Position numbers and translations under genes: made by a program. 64,000 nucleotides of DNA from Stutzerimonas azotifigens (GTDB lineage Bacteria > Pseudomonadota > Gammaproteobacteria > Pseudomonadales > Pseudomonadaceae). Of the stretch, positions 36,521 to 47,784 are shown piece after piece; position 1 is the first letter of the stretch, and each line of letters starts with the position of its first letter. Under the pieces are notes generated by a model. The model was not told the DNA's origin, searched no databases, and worked only from the letters and a program-made list of their open reading frames with translations. The stretch covers positions 124,001 through 188,000 of the forward strand of contig NZ_JAAMRF010000007.1 of the NCBI RefSeq assembly GCF_013522725.1. The letters are read 5' to 3'.

Positions 36521-37225
36521 ATGTTGAAAGTTAGCGTTTATCGCTACAACCCGGATCAGGACGAAAAACCGTTCATGCAGGACTTCCAGGTCAATACCGA
36601 CGGTAAAGACGTGATGGTTCTGGATGTGCTGGCGCTCATCAAGGAGCAAGATCAGGGTTTCTCCTACCGTCGTTCCTGCCGTGAAGGTGTCTGCGGTTCC
36701 GACGGCATGAACATCAACGGTAAGAACGCGCTGGCTTGTATCACGCCGCTGTCGGCAGTGGTCAAGGGCGACCGGCTGGTGGTTCGTCCCCTGCCTGGGC
36801 TGCCTGTCATCCGCGACCTGGTCGTGGATATGGGCATCTTCTACAAGCAGTATGAAAAAGTTCGTCCGTATCTGATGAACGATACCCCGGCTCCTGCTAT
36901 CGAACGACTGCAAACGCCGGAAGATCGCGAGAAGCTGGATGGCCTGTACGAGTGCATCCTGTGCGCATGCTGCTCCACCAGCTGCCCTTCGTTCTGGTGG
37001 AACCCCGACAAGTTCCTCGGCCCGGCGGCCCTGCTTCAGGCTTACCGCTTCCTGGCGGATAGCCGCGACACCCGCACCGAAGAGCGTCTGGCGTCGATGG
37101 ACGATCCGTTCAGTGTCTTCCGCTGCCGCGGAATCATGAACTGCGTCAGCGTTTGTCCGAAAGGGTTGAACCCGACCAAGGCCATTGGTCACGTGCGCAA
37201 CATGCTGCTGCAAAGCGGTACTTGA
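36521..37225 (+). CDS. sdhB: Succinate dehydrogenase iron-sulfur subunit
   Basis: 234 residues from ATG 36521; the in-frame GTG 36512 would add three residues and is less favoured. The [2Fe-2S] ligands are C53, C58, Asp61 and C73 (SCREGVCGSDG...C), the same Cys/Asp pattern as E. coli. C145, C148, C151 and C155 (CILCACCSTSC) and the later CRGIMNCVSVCPKG supply the [4Fe-4S] and [3Fe-4S] clusters. It relays electrons from FAD to the membrane quinone. A 282-base structured gap separates it from sucA. Confidence 0.97.
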   Translation: MLKVSVYRYNPDQDEKPFMQDFQVNTDGKDVMVLDVLALIKEQDQGFSYRRSCREGVCGSDGMNINGKNALACITPLSAVVKGDRLVVRPLPGLPVIRDLVVDMGIFYKQYEKVRPYLMNDTPAPAIERLQTPEDREKLDGLYECILCACCSTSCPSFWWNPDKFLGPAALLQAYRFLADSRDTRTEERLASMDDPFSVFRCRGIMNCVSVCPKGLNPTKAIGHVRNMLLQSGT

Positions 37226-37507
37226 TAACATCTCCGGTCGCCGTGGCGAGTCTTGCCGCGGCAGCCACCAGGGGGTGGATGTAACACCTGCGGCGCCGAT
37301 GTCCTCGGCGCCGTAGTTTTAGCCGGAAACCGGGCTCAAAAAGCTCGGGATTCGCCTTGAAATCGATGACCAGCAGGGGCATCCGGGCTGGTACCCGGAC
37401 TATCTGCGGGGCCCGTAGTGGCTTGGTCGAGTCGCTGCCTCAGCACTCAGGCAAGTCATGCTGCGGTTTCCACGCCGGTGGTGTCCCCTTATAGAGGGTG
37501 ACCAAGC
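37226..37507 (+). ncRNA. Candidate structured leader upstream of sucA (sucA-II-like)
   Basis: 282 bases between sdhB and sucA. Hairpins visible: CCACC/GGTGG (37265-37277); CGGCGCCGA-TGTCC-TCGGCGCCG (37291-37313) followed by TAGTTTTA, which looks like an attenuator or weak terminator; and TCCGGG-CTGGTA-CCCGGA (37382-37399), which competes with ACCAG...CTGGT (37369-37392). A conserved RNA motif named sucA-II is known from this position in pseudomonads. I place the gap there by context only; the covariance match was not tested. Confidence 0.4.
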
Positions 37508-40339
37508 ATGCAAGAAAGCGTAATGCAGCGCATGTGGAACAGTGCCCACCTATCCGGTGGAAACGCTGCCTATGTGGAAGAGCTTTATGAGCTCTACCTG
37601 CACGATCCCAACGCTGTGCCAGAGGAATGGCGCACCTACTTCCAGAAGCTTCCCACCGATGGTGGCGCCGCGACCGACGTGTCGCATTCGACCATTCGCG
37701 ATCATTTCGTCCTGCTGGCCAAAAACCGCAACCGTGCCCAGCCGATATCGGCAGGCAGCGTCAGCAGCGAGCACGAGAAGAAACAGGTCGAAGTGCTGCG
37801 ATTGATCCATGCCTATCGTCTGCGTGGTCATCAGGCAGCCCAACTTGATCCTCTAGGCCTCGCCCAGCGTCCCGTTCCCGCCGATCTGTCGATCAATCAT
37901 TACGCCCTCACCGACGCGGATCTCGACACGGTATTCCGTACCGGTGATCTGGCCCTCGGCAAGGACGAAGCGACCCTGCGTGAAATTCACCAGGCGTTGA
38001 AGGAAACCTATTGCTCGACCATCGGTGCGGAATTCACCCACATCGTCGATTCCGAGCAGCGCAGCTGGTTCCAGCAGCGTCTCGAAAGCGTGCGCGGTCG
38101 CCCATCCTTTTCCGGTGAAGCGAAGAGCCATCTGCTTGAGCGTCTGACCGCCGCGGAAGGTCTGGAAAAGTATCTGGGCACCAAGTACCCGGGTACCAAG
38201 CGATTCGGCCTGGAAGGCGGCGAAAGCTTGATTCCGCTGCTCGATGAAGTCATCCAGCGCTCCGGTTCCTACGGCACCAAGGAAATCGTCATTGGCATGG
38301 CCCACCGTGGCCGCCTGAACGTTCTGGTCAATACCTTCGGCAAGAACCCGCGCGATCTGTTCGATGAGTTCGAAGGCAAGAAGGTCGAAGGCCTGAGCTC
38401 CGGTGACGTCAAATATCACCAGGGTTTCTCCTCCAATGTCATGACCGCTGGTGGCGAAGTGCACCTGGCGCTGGCATTCAACCCGTCCCACCTGGAGATC
38501 GTTTCTCCGGTGGTCGAAGGGTCTGTTCGAGCTCGCCAGGATCGCCGTACCGATGCGATCGGCGACAAGGTACTGCCTGTCACCATTCACGGCGATGCGG
38601 CCGTGGCCGGGCAGGGCGTGGTGATGGAAACCTTCCAGATGTCGCAGACCCGTGCGTATCGCACAGGTGGCACCATCCGGATTGTGATCAACAACCAGGT
38701 CGGCTTCACCACCAACAAGCAGGAAGATGCGCGTTCGACTGAATACGCAACCGACGTCGCGAAGATGATTCAGGCGCCGATCCTGCACGTTAACGGTGAT
38801 GATCCGGAAGCCGTGCTGTTCGTCACTCAGCTGGCGGTCGACTACCGCATGCAGTTCAAGCGCGACGTGGTCATCGATCTGATGTGCTATCGCCGTCGTG
38901 GTCACAACGAGGCCGACGAGCCCAGCGGTACCCAGCCCCTGATGTATCAGAAGATCACCAAACAGCGCACCACCCGTGAGCTGTATGCCGATGCGCTGAT
39001 CCAGAGCAGCGTGCTCGATGCAAGCCAGGTCCAGGCCAAGGTCGATGAGTATCGCGATGCGCTGGACAACGGTCTGCACGTGGTCAAGAGCCTGGTCAAG
39101 GAGCCCAACAAGGAACTGTTCGTCGATTGGCGTCCCTACCTCGGGCATGCCTGGACTGCGCGCCACGACACCCGTTTCGATCTGAAAACGCTGCAGGACC
39201 TGTCAGGCAAGTTGCTGGAGACGCCAGAAAGCTTCGTCGTTCAGCGTCAGGTCTCCAAGATTCTTGAAGACCGCCAGAAGATGGGCGCCGGTGCGCTGCC
39301 GATCAACTGGGGCTACGCCGAGACCATGGCCTACGCAACTCTGTTGTTCGAAGGCCATCCCGTGCGTATCACAGGTCAGGACGTTGGCCGCGGCACCTTC
39401 TCGCACCGCCACGCGGCGCTGCACAACCAGAAGGACGGCAGCACCTACATCCCGCTACAGCATCTCTATGAAGGGCAGCCACGCTTCGACCTGTACGACT
39501 CCTTCCTTTCCGAAGAGGCGGTACTGGCGTTCGAGTACGGCTACGCCACCACCATGCCTAACGCGCTGGTGATCTGGGAAGCGCAGTTCGGCGACTTCGC
39601 CAACGGTGCCCAGGTGGTGATCGACCAGTTCATCACCAGCGGCGAGCACAAGTGGGGCCGCCTGTGCGGTCTGACCATGCTGTTGCCGCATGGCTATGAA
39701 GGGCAGGGGCCGGAGCACTCGTCCGCACGTCTGGAGCGCTACCTGCAGCTGTGCGCCGAGCACAACATTCAGGTTTGCGTGCCGACCACCCCGGCGCAGG
39801 TCTACCACATGCTCCGTCGTCAGGTGATCCGTCCGCTGCGCAAGCCGCTGGTCGCGTTGACGCCCAAGTCGTTGCTGCGCCACAAGCTGGCGACCTCGAC
39901 GCTCGAAGACCTCACCGAAGGCTCGTTCCAGACGGTGATCCCGGAAATCGACTCGCTCGATCCGGCGAAGGTCGAACGCTTGATCCTGTGCAGTGGCAAG
40001 GTCTACTACGATCTGCTGGACAAGCGTCGCAACGAGGGGCGTGAAGACATCGCCATTGTGCGCATCGAGCAGCTGTATCCGTTCCCGGAAGACGATCTGG
40101 CCGAGGTGCTCGCGCCTTACCAGAACCTCAAGCACATCGTCTGGTGCCAGGAAGAGCCGATGAACCAGGGCGCCTGGTACTGCAGCCAGCATCACATGCG
40201 GCGCGTGGCGACGGCGTTCAAGCAGGAGCTGTTCCTCGAGTACGCCGGGCGCGATGCGTCTGCCTCGCCTGCCGTCGGTTATGCCTCAAAGCATGCCGAG
40301 CAGCAGGAGAAGTTGCTGCAGGACGCGTTCACCGTTTAA
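37508..40339 (+). CDS. sucA: 2-oxoglutarate dehydrogenase E1 component
   Basis: 943 residues, standard for the family. The N-terminal segment [23 protein letters not shown], the [10 protein letters not shown] loop and the thiamine diphosphate/Mg segment [12 protein letters not shown]...[17 protein letters not shown] are present. The C-terminal half carries the transketolase-like pyrimidine domain ([14 protein letters not shown]). E1 decarboxylates 2-oxoglutarate and passes the succinyl group to the lipoyl arm of SucB. RBS GAGGGTG at 37494-37500. An alternative start ATG 37523 exists but the longer N-terminus is the conserved one. Confidence 0.97.
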   Translation: MQESVMQRMWNSAHLSGGNAAYVEELYELYLHDPNAVPEEWRTYFQKLPTDGGAATDVSHSTIRDHFVLLAKNRNRAQPISAGSVSSEHEKKQVEVLRLIHAYRLRGHQAAQLDPLGLAQRPVPADLSINHYALTDADLDTVFRTGDLALGKDEATLREIHQALKETYCSTIGAEFTHIVDSEQRSWFQQRLESVRGRPSFSGEAKSHLLERLTAAEGLEKYLGTKYPGTKRFGLEGGESLIPLLDEVIQRSGSYGTKEIVIGMAHRGRLNVLVNTFGKNPRDLFDEFEGKKVEGLSSGDVKYHQGFSSNVMTAGGEVHLALAFNPSHLEIVSPVVEGSVRARQDRRTDAIGDKVLPVTIHGDAAVAGQGVVMETFQMSQTRAYRTGGTIRIVINNQVGFTTNKQEDARSTEYATDVAKMIQAPILHVNGDDPEAVLFVTQLAVDYRMQFKRDVVIDLMCYRRRGHNEADEPSGTQPLMYQKITKQRTTRELYADALIQSSVLDASQVQAKVDEYRDALDNGLHVVKSLVKEPNKELFVDWRPYLGHAWTARHDTRFDLKTLQDLSGKLLETPESFVVQRQVSKILEDRQKMGAGALPINWGYAETMAYATLLFEGHPVRITGQDVGRGTFSHRHAALHNQKDGSTYIPLQHLYEGQPRFDLYDSFLSEEAVLAFEYGYATTMPNALVIWEAQFGDFANGAQVVIDQFITSGEHKWGRLCGLTMLLPHGYEGQGPEHSSARLERYLQLCAEHNIQVCVPTTPAQVYHMLRRQVIRPLRKPLVALTPKSLLRHKLATSTLEDLTEGSFQTVIPEIDSLDPAKVERLILCSGKVYYDLLDKRRNEGREDIAIVRIEQLYPFPEDDLAEVLAPYQNLKHIVWCQEEPMNQGAWYCSQHHMRRVATAFKQELFLEYAGRDASASPAVGYASKHAEQQEKLLQDAFTV

Positions 40340-40349
40340 ACCTTCGTGC

Positions 40350-40375
40350 GCGGGGCTGCGATGGCGCGGCCCCGC
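40350..40375 (+). repeat. Intercistronic hairpin between sucA and sucB
   Basis: GCGGGGCTGCG (40350-40360), loop ATGG, CGCGGCCCCGC (40365-40375): an 11-bp stem with one T-G wobble. No T-run follows, so it is more likely an RNA stability or processing element than a terminator. Confidence 0.55.
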
Positions 40376-40406
40376 TGTAGAAACCGAATTAATAGGACTC
40401 CTGATA

Positions 40407-41639
40407 ATGGCTATCGAGATCAAAGCCCCTTCCTTTCCAGAGTCGGTCGCCGACGGTACCGTTGCCACCTGGCACAAGAAGCCGGGCGAGGCCGTCAAGC
40501 GTGACGAGCTGATCGTCGACATCGAAACCGACAAGGTCGTGATGGAAGTGCTGGCCGAGGCCGACGGTGTACTGGCTGAAATCGTCAAGAACGAAGGCGA
40601 TACGGTTCTCAGCGGCGAACTGCTGGGCAAGCTGAACGAAGGTGCAACTGCCGCGGCGACCCCTGCCGCTGCGGCAACTGCTGCAGCGCCGGCGTCCGCG
40701 CCCGCTCAGGCTTCCGCTGCCGCCGAATCGGCTGACGATCAGATCCTCGCTCCCGCCGCTCGCAAGCTCGCCGAAGAAAACGGCATCGATCCGAACAGCG
40801 TTCAAGGCACCGGCAAAGGTGGTCGCGTCACCAAGGAAGACGTGGTTGCCGCCATCGAAGCCAAGAAGAACGCACCGGCCGCTGCCGCGAAGCCTTCCGC
40901 TCCGGCTGCCAGTGCACCTATTTTCGCTGCCGGTGATCGCGTCGAGAAGCGCGTGCCGATGACTCGCCTGCGTGCCAAGGTGGCCGAGCGTCTGGTCGAA
41001 GCCCAATCCTCGATGGCGATGTTGACCACGTTCAACGAGGTCAACATGAAGCCGATCATGGACCTGCGTTCCAAGTACAAGGACCTGTTCGAGAAGAAGC
41101 ACAACGGCGTGCGTCTTGGCTTCATGTCCTTCTTCGTGAAAGCGGCAACCGAAGCGCTGAAGCGCCAGCCGGGCGTCAACGCGTCGATCGACGGTAGCGA
41201 CATCGTCTACCACGGCTACCAGGACATCGGCGTTGCCGTTTCCAGCGATCGTGGTCTGGTAGTACCGGTGCTGCGCAACGCCGAGCACATGAGCCTGGCA
41301 GAAATCGAAGGCGGGATTTCCGACTTCGGCAAGAAGGCCAAAGCCGGTAAGCTGACCATGGAAGACATGACCGGCGGGACCTTCACCATCTCCAACGGTG
41401 GTGTGTTCGGTTCGCTGCTGTCGACACCGATCGTCAACCCGCCGCAAACCGCCATTCTGGGTATGCACAAGATTCAGGAGCGCCCGATGGCCGTCAACGG
41501 TCAGGTCGTCATCCTGCCGATGATGTACCTCGCGCTGTCCTACGACCACCGCCTGATCGACGGTAAAGAAGCCGTGACATTCCTGGTGACCATGAAGGAC
41601 CTGCTGGAAGACCCGGCTCGTCTGCTGCTGGACATCTAA
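40407..41639 (+). CDS. sucB: Dihydrolipoyllysine-residue succinyltransferase (E2 of 2-oxoglutarate dehydrogenase)
   Basis: 410 residues from ATG 40407, where the conserved [14 protein letters not shown] start lies. Domains in order: lipoyl domain (1-77, lipoyl Lys43 in ETDKVVME), an Ala/Pro-rich hinge, an E3-binding domain (about 111-150, [19 protein letters not shown]), a second Ala-rich hinge, and the catalytic acyltransferase domain (about 180-410). Its C-terminus has [13 protein letters not shown] with the catalytic His and Asp. It forms the 24-subunit core of the complex and transfers the succinyl group to CoA. Confidence 0.97.
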   Translation: MAIEIKAPSFPESVADGTVATWHKKPGEAVKRDELIVDIETDKVVMEVLAEADGVLAEIVKNEGDTVLSGELLGKLNEGATAAATPAAAATAAAPASAPAQASAAAESADDQILAPAARKLAEENGIDPNSVQGTGKGGRVTKEDVVAAIEAKKNAPAAAAKPSAPAASAPIFAAGDRVEKRVPMTRLRAKVAERLVEAQSSMAMLTTFNEVNMKPIMDLRSKYKDLFEKKHNGVRLGFMSFFVKAATEALKRQPGVNASIDGSDIVYHGYQDIGVAVSSDRGLVVPVLRNAEHMSLAEIEGGISDFGKKAKAGKLTMEDMTGGTFTISNGGVFGSLLSTPIVNPPQTAILGMHKIQERPMAVNGQVVILPMMYLALSYDHRLIDGKEAVTFLVTMKDLLEDPARLLLDI

Positions 41640-41652
41640 CGCGCAGCCGCGC

Positions 41653-41696
41653 GCTGCAAGTCGCAGGCTGACCTCGGACAGCCATCGGCTTGCAGC
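41653..41696 (+). repeat. REP-like long hairpin between sucB and lpd
   Basis: GCTGCAAGTCG (41653-41663) pairs with CGGCTTGCAGC (41686-41696). After a 2x2 internal loop, GGCTG (41666-41670) pairs with CAGCC (41679-41683) around an 8-base loop. The 44-base imperfect hairpin fits REP-type intergenic elements that limit 3' exonuclease decay. Only one copy was noticed in this window. Confidence 0.6.
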
Positions 41697-41720
41697 CCAA
41701 CGCTTTCAGCTTGAGCTTAG

Positions 41721-43169
<1,449 letters not shown>

Positions 43170-43318
43170 AACAATAAGAAACCATGGACGGCGGCCCGTC
43201 GTGCTTTCGCGAGCACCGCGGAATGCCGTCGGACTGTCACTTGGGTGCAGTCACAAGGTGGCGCGGCATGTAGTGCAGCGCCGAAATGCGCGATACCAAA
43301 CGAAGACGGTAGATAAGC
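43170..43318 (+). ncRNA. Candidate structured leader upstream of sucC (sucC-motif-like)
   Basis: 149-base gap between lpd and sucC. Hairpins visible: GTGCT...AGCAC (43201-43216); GACTG(T)CAC-TTGG-GTGCAGTC (43232-43252, with a bulged T); and GGCGC...GCGCC, which brackets the end of the gap. The sucC RNA motif, described in Pseudomonas, lies in exactly this context. Assignment rests on position plus visible pairing; a covariance search is the deciding test. Confidence 0.4.
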
Positions 43319-44485
43319 ATGAATCTTCACGAATATCAGGGTAAGCAGCTGTTCGCTGAATACGGCCTGCCTGTTTCCAAAGGCTTCGCCGTGGATACTC
43401 CCGACGAAGCAGCTGCGGCCTGCGACAAGATTGGCGGCAGCGAGTGGGTCGTCAAGGCCCAGGTCCACGCGGGTGGCCGCGGCAAAGCCGGCGGTGTGAA
43501 GCTGGTCAAGAGCCGCGAGGACGCCAAGGCCTTCGCCGCCAACTGGCTCGGCAAGCGCCTGGTGACCTACCAGACCGACGCCAATGGTCAGCCGGTCAGC
43601 AAGATCCTCGTCGAGTCCTGCACCGACATCGACAAGGAGCTGTACCTCGGCGCCGTCGTTGATCGCTCCAGCCGTCGCATCGTGTTCATGGCTTCCACCG
43701 AAGGTGGCGTGGACATCGAGAAAGTGGCCCACGATACCCCCGAGAAGATTCTCAAGGCGACCATCGACCCGCTGGTCGGCGCTCAGCCTTTCCAAGGCCG
43801 CGAGCTGGCCTTCCAGCTGGGCCTCAAGGGCGACCAGATCAAGCAGTTCACCCAGATCTTCGTCGGTCTGGCCAAGCTGTTCCAGGACTACGACCTGGCG
43901 CTGCTGGAAGTGAACCCGCTGGTCATCAAGAAAGACGGCAACCTGCACTGCCTGGACGCCAAGATCAACATCGACGGCAACGCCATGTACCGCCAGCCCA
44001 AGCTGCGCGAAATGCATGACCCGTCCCAGGACGACCCGCGCGAAGCGCACGCTGCCAAGTTCGAACTGAACTACGTGGCGCTCGAAGGCAACATCGGCTG
44101 CATGGTCAACGGTGCCGGTCTGGCCATGGGCACCATGGACATCGTCAACCTGCACGGCGGCAAGCCAGCCAACTTCCTGGACGTTGGCGGCGGCGCCACC
44201 AAGGAGCGCGTGACCGAAGCCTTCAAGATCATTCTGTCCGACAGCAACGTCGCGGCCGTCCTGGTCAACATCTTCGGCGGCATCGTCCGCTGCGACATGA
44301 TTGCCGAAGGCATCATCGGCGCGGTCAAAGAAGTCGGTGTGAAGATTCCGGTTGTCGTCCGTCTGGAAGGTAACAACGCTGAGCTGGGCGCCAAGGTGCT
44401 CGCTGAAAGCGGTCTGAACATCATCGCGGCAACCAGCCTGACCGACGCTGCTCAGCAGGTCGTCAAGGCCGCGGAGGGTAAGTAA
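43319..44485 (+). CDS. sucC: Succinyl-CoA synthetase beta subunit
   Basis: 388 residues, same as E. coli. The N-terminal ATP-grasp domain starts [22 protein letters not shown] and includes [18 protein letters not shown]; the C-terminal domain has [30 protein letters not shown] and [16 protein letters not shown]. With SucD it makes succinate and CoA from succinyl-CoA while forming ATP or GTP, the substrate-level phosphorylation step of the cycle. Its stop overlaps the sucD start by one base, ensuring balanced synthesis. Confidence 0.97.
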   Translation: MNLHEYQGKQLFAEYGLPVSKGFAVDTPDEAAAACDKIGGSEWVVKAQVHAGGRGKAGGVKLVKSREDAKAFAANWLGKRLVTYQTDANGQPVSKILVESCTDIDKELYLGAVVDRSSRRIVFMASTEGGVDIEKVAHDTPEKILKATIDPLVGAQPFQGRELAFQLGLKGDQIKQFTQIFVGLAKLFQDYDLALLEVNPLVIKKDGNLHCLDAKINIDGNAMYRQPKLREMHDPSQDDPREAHAAKFELNYVALEGNIGCMVNGAGLAMGTMDIVNLHGGKPANFLDVGGGATKERVTEAFKIILSDSNVAAVLVNIFGGIVRCDMIAEGIIGAVKEVGVKIPVVVRLEGNNAELGAKVLAESGLNIIAATSLTDAAQQVVKAAEGK

Positions 44486-45372
44486 TGAGCGTCCTGATCA
44501 ATAAAGACACCAAAGTCATCTGCCAGGGTTTCACTGGTTCGCAGGGTACCTTCCACTCCGAACAGGCGATCGCCTACGGCACCCAGATGGTTGGCGGCGT
44601 GACCCCCGGCAAGGGCGGCACTACCCACCTCGGCCTGCCGGTGTTCAACACCGTCAAGGAAGCCGTAGAAGCCACTGGCGCCGACGCTTCGGTCATCTAC
44701 GTTCCGGCTCCGTTCTGCAAGGACTCGATTCTGGAAGCGGCATTCGGCGGCATCAAGCTGATCGTCTGCATCACCGAAGGCATTCCGACCATCGACATGC
44801 TTGAAGCCAAGGTCAAGTGCGACGAGCTGGGCGTGCGTCTGATTGGGCCGAACTGCCCGGGCGTGATCACTCCCGGCGAGTGCAAGATCGGCATCATGCC
44901 CGGTCACATTCACCTGCCAGGCAAGGTCGGTATCGTGTCGCGTTCCGGCACCCTGACCTATGAAGCCGTGAAGCAGACCACCGACGCCGGCTTCGGCCAG
45001 TCGACCTGCGTCGGTATCGGTGGCGACCCGATCCCGGGCTCCAACTTCATCGATATCCTGAAGCTGTTCCAGGAAGATCCGAAGACCGAGGCGATCGTGA
45101 TGATCGGCGAGATCGGCGGCTCTGCCGAGGAAGAAGCGGCAGCCTACATCAAGGCCAACGTGACCAAGCCGGTGGTGTCCTACATCGCAGGCGTGACCGC
45201 TCCGGCGGGCAAGCGCATGGGCCATGCCGGTGCGATCATCTCCGGCGGCAAGGGCACTGCGGACGAGAAGTTCGCCGCCCTGCAGGACGCCGGTGTGAAG
45301 ACCGTGCGTTCTCTGGCCGACATCGGCAAGGCCCTGGCCGAGCTGACTGGTTGGGAAATCAAGAAAGCCTGA
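44485..45372 (+). CDS. sucD: Succinyl-CoA synthetase alpha subunit
   Basis: 295 residues. The CoA-binding Rossmann domain includes [17 protein letters not shown] (13-29). The active-site His247 in [13 protein letters not shown] is the residue phosphorylated during catalysis (His246 in E. coli). [14 protein letters not shown] near 177-190 completes the active-site loop. It is the last gene of the sdh-suc cluster, closed by a very strong terminator 17 bases after the stop. Confidence 0.97.
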   Translation: MSVLINKDTKVICQGFTGSQGTFHSEQAIAYGTQMVGGVTPGKGGTTHLGLPVFNTVKEAVEATGADASVIYVPAPFCKDSILEAAFGGIKLIVCITEGIPTIDMLEAKVKCDELGVRLIGPNCPGVITPGECKIGIMPGHIHLPGKVGIVSRSGTLTYEAVKQTTDAGFGQSTCVGIGGDPIPGSNFIDILKLFQEDPKTEAIVMIGEIGGSAEEEAAAYIKANVTKPVVSYIAGVTAPAGKRMGHAGAIISGGKGTADEKFAALQDAGVKTVRSLADIGKALAELTGWEIKKA

Positions 45373-45389
45373 GGTTAGGCTTTCTGTTA

Positions 45390-45420
45390 CAGAGGCCACC
45401 TTCGGGTGGCCTCTGTTTTT
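45390..45420 (+). terminator. Rho-independent terminator of the sdh-suc cluster
   Basis: CAGAGGCCACC (45390-45400), loop TTCG, GGTGGCCTCTG (45405-45415), TTTTT (45416-45420). Perfect 11-bp stem with a UUCG loop. Confidence 0.95.
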
Positions 45421-45597
45421 GTGTCACCGATGAACCCGCAGGCCGGCGCCTCATTTGCGTGCCAAGCTCTGTAATGGTCGACGCACCTCACCCTGGTGCC
45501 CGGCAGGCTCGATGATTCTGCCCACGAAGCAGATGACGTTTCCCTTACCCGTTCGGGAAACCCGCATTCACGTCTTTTTCGTTCGGTATTACTTTTG

Positions 45598-46905
45598 ATG
45601 ACTCGTTTGAAAAGTTTCGACCTGCTAGCGCTTGGCTTCATGACCTTCGCGTTGTTTCTCGGCGCGGGCAATATCATCTTTCCTCCCAGTGCCGGCCTGG
45701 CCGCCGGCGATCACCTGTGGCGCGCGGCGCTGGGATTTCTGCTGACCGGTGTCGGTCTGCCGTTGCTGACCGTGGTCGCTCTGGCGCGGGTCGGCGGCGG
45801 CATGGACAGGCTCACCGCGCCGCTTGGCAAAGTTGCCGGCGCGCTGTTGGCCGTCGCGGTCTATCTCGCCATCGGGCCATTGTTCGCCACGCCGCGAACG
45901 GCCGTGGTGGCGTTCGAGATGGGGATTGCGCCCTTCAGTGGCGGCTCGGCCGGCTCGCTGCTGCTATTCAGTGTGCTTTATTTCGCCGCAGTGCTCTTCC
46001 TTACGCTGAACCCTGGCCAGTTGGTCAACCGTATCGGTAAATTCATTACGCCAATATTGCTTGCCGCGCTCATTGTGCTCGGCGGCGCGGCCCTGTTCGC
46101 ACCGGCAGGGGAGATTGGCGAGACCGCTGCGGGATACCGCAACACGCCCATGCTCAAAGGTTTTCTGGAAGGCTACCTGACCATGGATACGCTGGGCGCC
46201 CTGGTCTTCGGCATCGTGATTGCCACCGCCATTCGCGATCGGGGCGTCATCGAGCCGCGGCTGGTGACCCGCTATTCGATGGCCGCCGGGGTGATCGCTG
46301 CCATTGGGCTGTCGCTGGTCTATCTGACGTTGTTCTATCTTGGCGCCACCAGCCATGGCATCGCTGGCGAAGCGCAGAACGGCGGGCAGATCCTGACGGC
46401 ATACGTTCAGCACACCTTCGGTACACCCGGTAGCCTGCTGCTGGCACTGGTGATCACGCTGGCCTGTCTGACCACTGCGGTCGGCCTGATTACTGCCTGT
46501 GGCGAGTTCTTCAGCCAGCTGTTGCCGGTCTCTTACCGGGCGGTGGTCATCGTCTTCGCGCTGTTCAGTCTGGCGGTGGCGAACCAGGGCTTGACCCAGC
46601 TGATCAGCGTTTCGGTTCCGGTATTGGTCGGCCTCTACCCGTTGGCGATCGTACTGGTAGGGCTGAGCCTGCTGGACCGGTTCTGGCTATCGCAGTCGCG
46701 GGTGTTCGTCCCGGTAATGGCGGTCACGCTGGTGTTCGGTGTCGTCGATGGCCTGGCTGCCGCGGGCTTTTCCTCGGCCATTCCGGCCGTTTTCACGCAG
46801 CTGCCGCTGGCCGAACAGAGTATGGGCTGGCTGGTGCCCGTGTTGGTGACCTTGGTGCTGACGGTGATTGTCGACCGATTGGTGGGCATGAGGCGAGCGG
46901 CCTGA
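45598..46905 (+). CDS. brnQ: Branched-chain amino acid:cation symporter (BrnQ/BraB family)
   Basis: 435 residues with about twelve membrane helices, as in the LIVCS family (BrnQ, BraB, BraZ). The opening LLALGFMTFALFLGAGNIIFPP and the segment GPLFATPRTAVVAFE near 96-110 are family hallmarks. It imports leucine, isoleucine and valine with Na+ or H+. The chosen ATG 45598 lacks a good Shine-Dalgarno, but the upstream frame (from 45496) has no family similarity. A hairpin TTTCCC...GGGAAA sits just before the gene at about 45541-45563. By position next to sucD it corresponds to braB of P. aeruginosa, from memory of that gene order. Confidence 0.9.
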   Translation: MTRLKSFDLLALGFMTFALFLGAGNIIFPPSAGLAAGDHLWRAALGFLLTGVGLPLLTVVALARVGGGMDRLTAPLGKVAGALLAVAVYLAIGPLFATPRTAVVAFEMGIAPFSGGSAGSLLLFSVLYFAAVLFLTLNPGQLVNRIGKFITPILLAALIVLGGAALFAPAGEIGETAAGYRNTPMLKGFLEGYLTMDTLGALVFGIVIATAIRDRGVIEPRLVTRYSMAAGVIAAIGLSLVYLTLFYLGATSHGIAGEAQNGGQILTAYVQHTFGTPGSLLLALVITLACLTTAVGLITACGEFFSQLLPVSYRAVVIVFALFSLAVANQGLTQLISVSVPVLVGLYPLAIVLVGLSLLDRFWLSQSRVFVPVMAVTLVFGVVDGLAAAGFSSAIPAVFTQLPLAEQSMGWLVPVLVTLVLTVIVDRLVGMRRAA

Positions 46906-46914
46906 TTCTTGAGG

Positions 46915-46938
46915 CCGAATGCCTAACCCGGCATTCGG
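46915..46938 (+). terminator. Hairpin after brnQ, possible terminator
   Basis: CCGAATGCC (46915-46923), six-base loop, GGCATTCGG (46930-46938). A 9-bp perfect stem ten bases after the brnQ stop, but without a T-run, so termination efficiency is uncertain. Confidence 0.5.
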
Positions 46939-46996
46939 TCAGTCACGGAGCGGCGGCGAGGCGCCGCTTCGGTCAGCGCTAAGGTGCTGCGCTGGC

Positions 46997-47002
46997 TATA
47001 AT
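46997..47002 (+). promoter_or_regulatory. Consensus -10 box before the DUF599 gene
   Basis: TATAAT at 46997-47002 matches the sigma70 -10 exactly; no good -35 is seen at the right distance. It lies 33 bases before ATG 47035. Confidence 0.45.
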
Positions 47003-47034
47003 CAGCCCGTCGAATAAGGCCTGCCACAGTTGTC

Positions 47035-47784
47035 ATGTCGAATTACGCTTACGCAATACCTCATCTGATCGCGGTTTGCTGGTTCATTCTTTGCTGGGTC
47101 GGATACAGCCGCTATGCCAGTTGGCGGGCACGAGACACTGCCTGCCTTGCCAGTGTGCTGCATCTGTACCGCGAGGACTGGATGCGCCGCATGCTGTTGC
47201 GCGACAACCGCATCGCCGACGCCAATGTGATCGGCAACCTGGAGCGCAACGCGTCGTTCTTCGCTTCCAGCACGCTGATCATCCTCGCCGGTGTGCTGAC
47301 CGTTCTTGGCGCATCCGACCGCGCGGTCTCGTTGCTTGCCGATCTGCCCTTCGCGCAGCCGGTCAGTCGTGGCGTATCGGAGCTCAAGCTGCTCGCGCTG
47401 GCGGTAGTGTTCGTCTATGCGTTTTTCACGTTCAGTTGGTGTATGCGGCAGTACAACTTTGCTGCGGTGCTGGTCGGCTCGGCACCGATGGTGGGCGAGC
47501 GCAATGTGTCGGATCAGGAGCGCCGTGCGTTTTCCGAGCGCACGGCGCGCGTCATTTCGATGGCGGCCAACCAGTTCAACTATGGGCTGCGCGCCTACTA
47601 TTTCGGCATGGCGGTGCTCGGCTGGTTCGTCAACCCATGGTTTTTCATGGTCGTTACAGCCGGGGTGGTGCTGATCCTGTACCGGCGCGAGTTCCATTCC
47701 GACGTACTCGAGGTCATGGTGTTCACCCAGGCGCCGATAGCCGAGGCGCCGAAAGCCGGCCCCGGTGGAGACGCCACGCCATGA
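47035..47784 (+). CDS. DUF599 membrane protein
   Basis: 249 residues with four membrane helices (about 8-25, 72-92, 115-138 and 185-220). Family features include NVIGNLERNASFFASSTLIILAG, FAFF-like VYAFFTFSWCMRQYNFAAVLVGS and the stretch YYFGMAVLGWFVNPWFFM. DUF599 proteins are widespread in proteobacteria and plants and have no assigned function. The stop overlaps the start of the first thioesterase by 4 bases (ATGA), so the three genes 47035-48721 form one unit. Confidence 0.85.
   Translation: MSNYAYAIPHLIAVCWFILCWVGYSRYASWRARDTACLASVLHLYREDWMRRMLLRDNRIADANVIGNLERNASFFASSTLIILAGVLTVLGASDRAVSLLADLPFAQPVSRGVSELKLLALAVVFVYAFFTFSWCMRQYNFAAVLVGSAPMVGERNVSDQERRAFSERTARVISMAANQFNYGLRAYYFGMAVLGWFVNPWFFMVVTAGVVLILYRREFHSDVLEVMVFTQAPIAEAPKAGPGGDATP

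Noticed and set aside
45496-45597. Upstream extension of brnQ by 34 codons
   Set aside because: The added residues are polar and unlike BrnQ; the conserved N-terminal helix starts right after ATG 45598.
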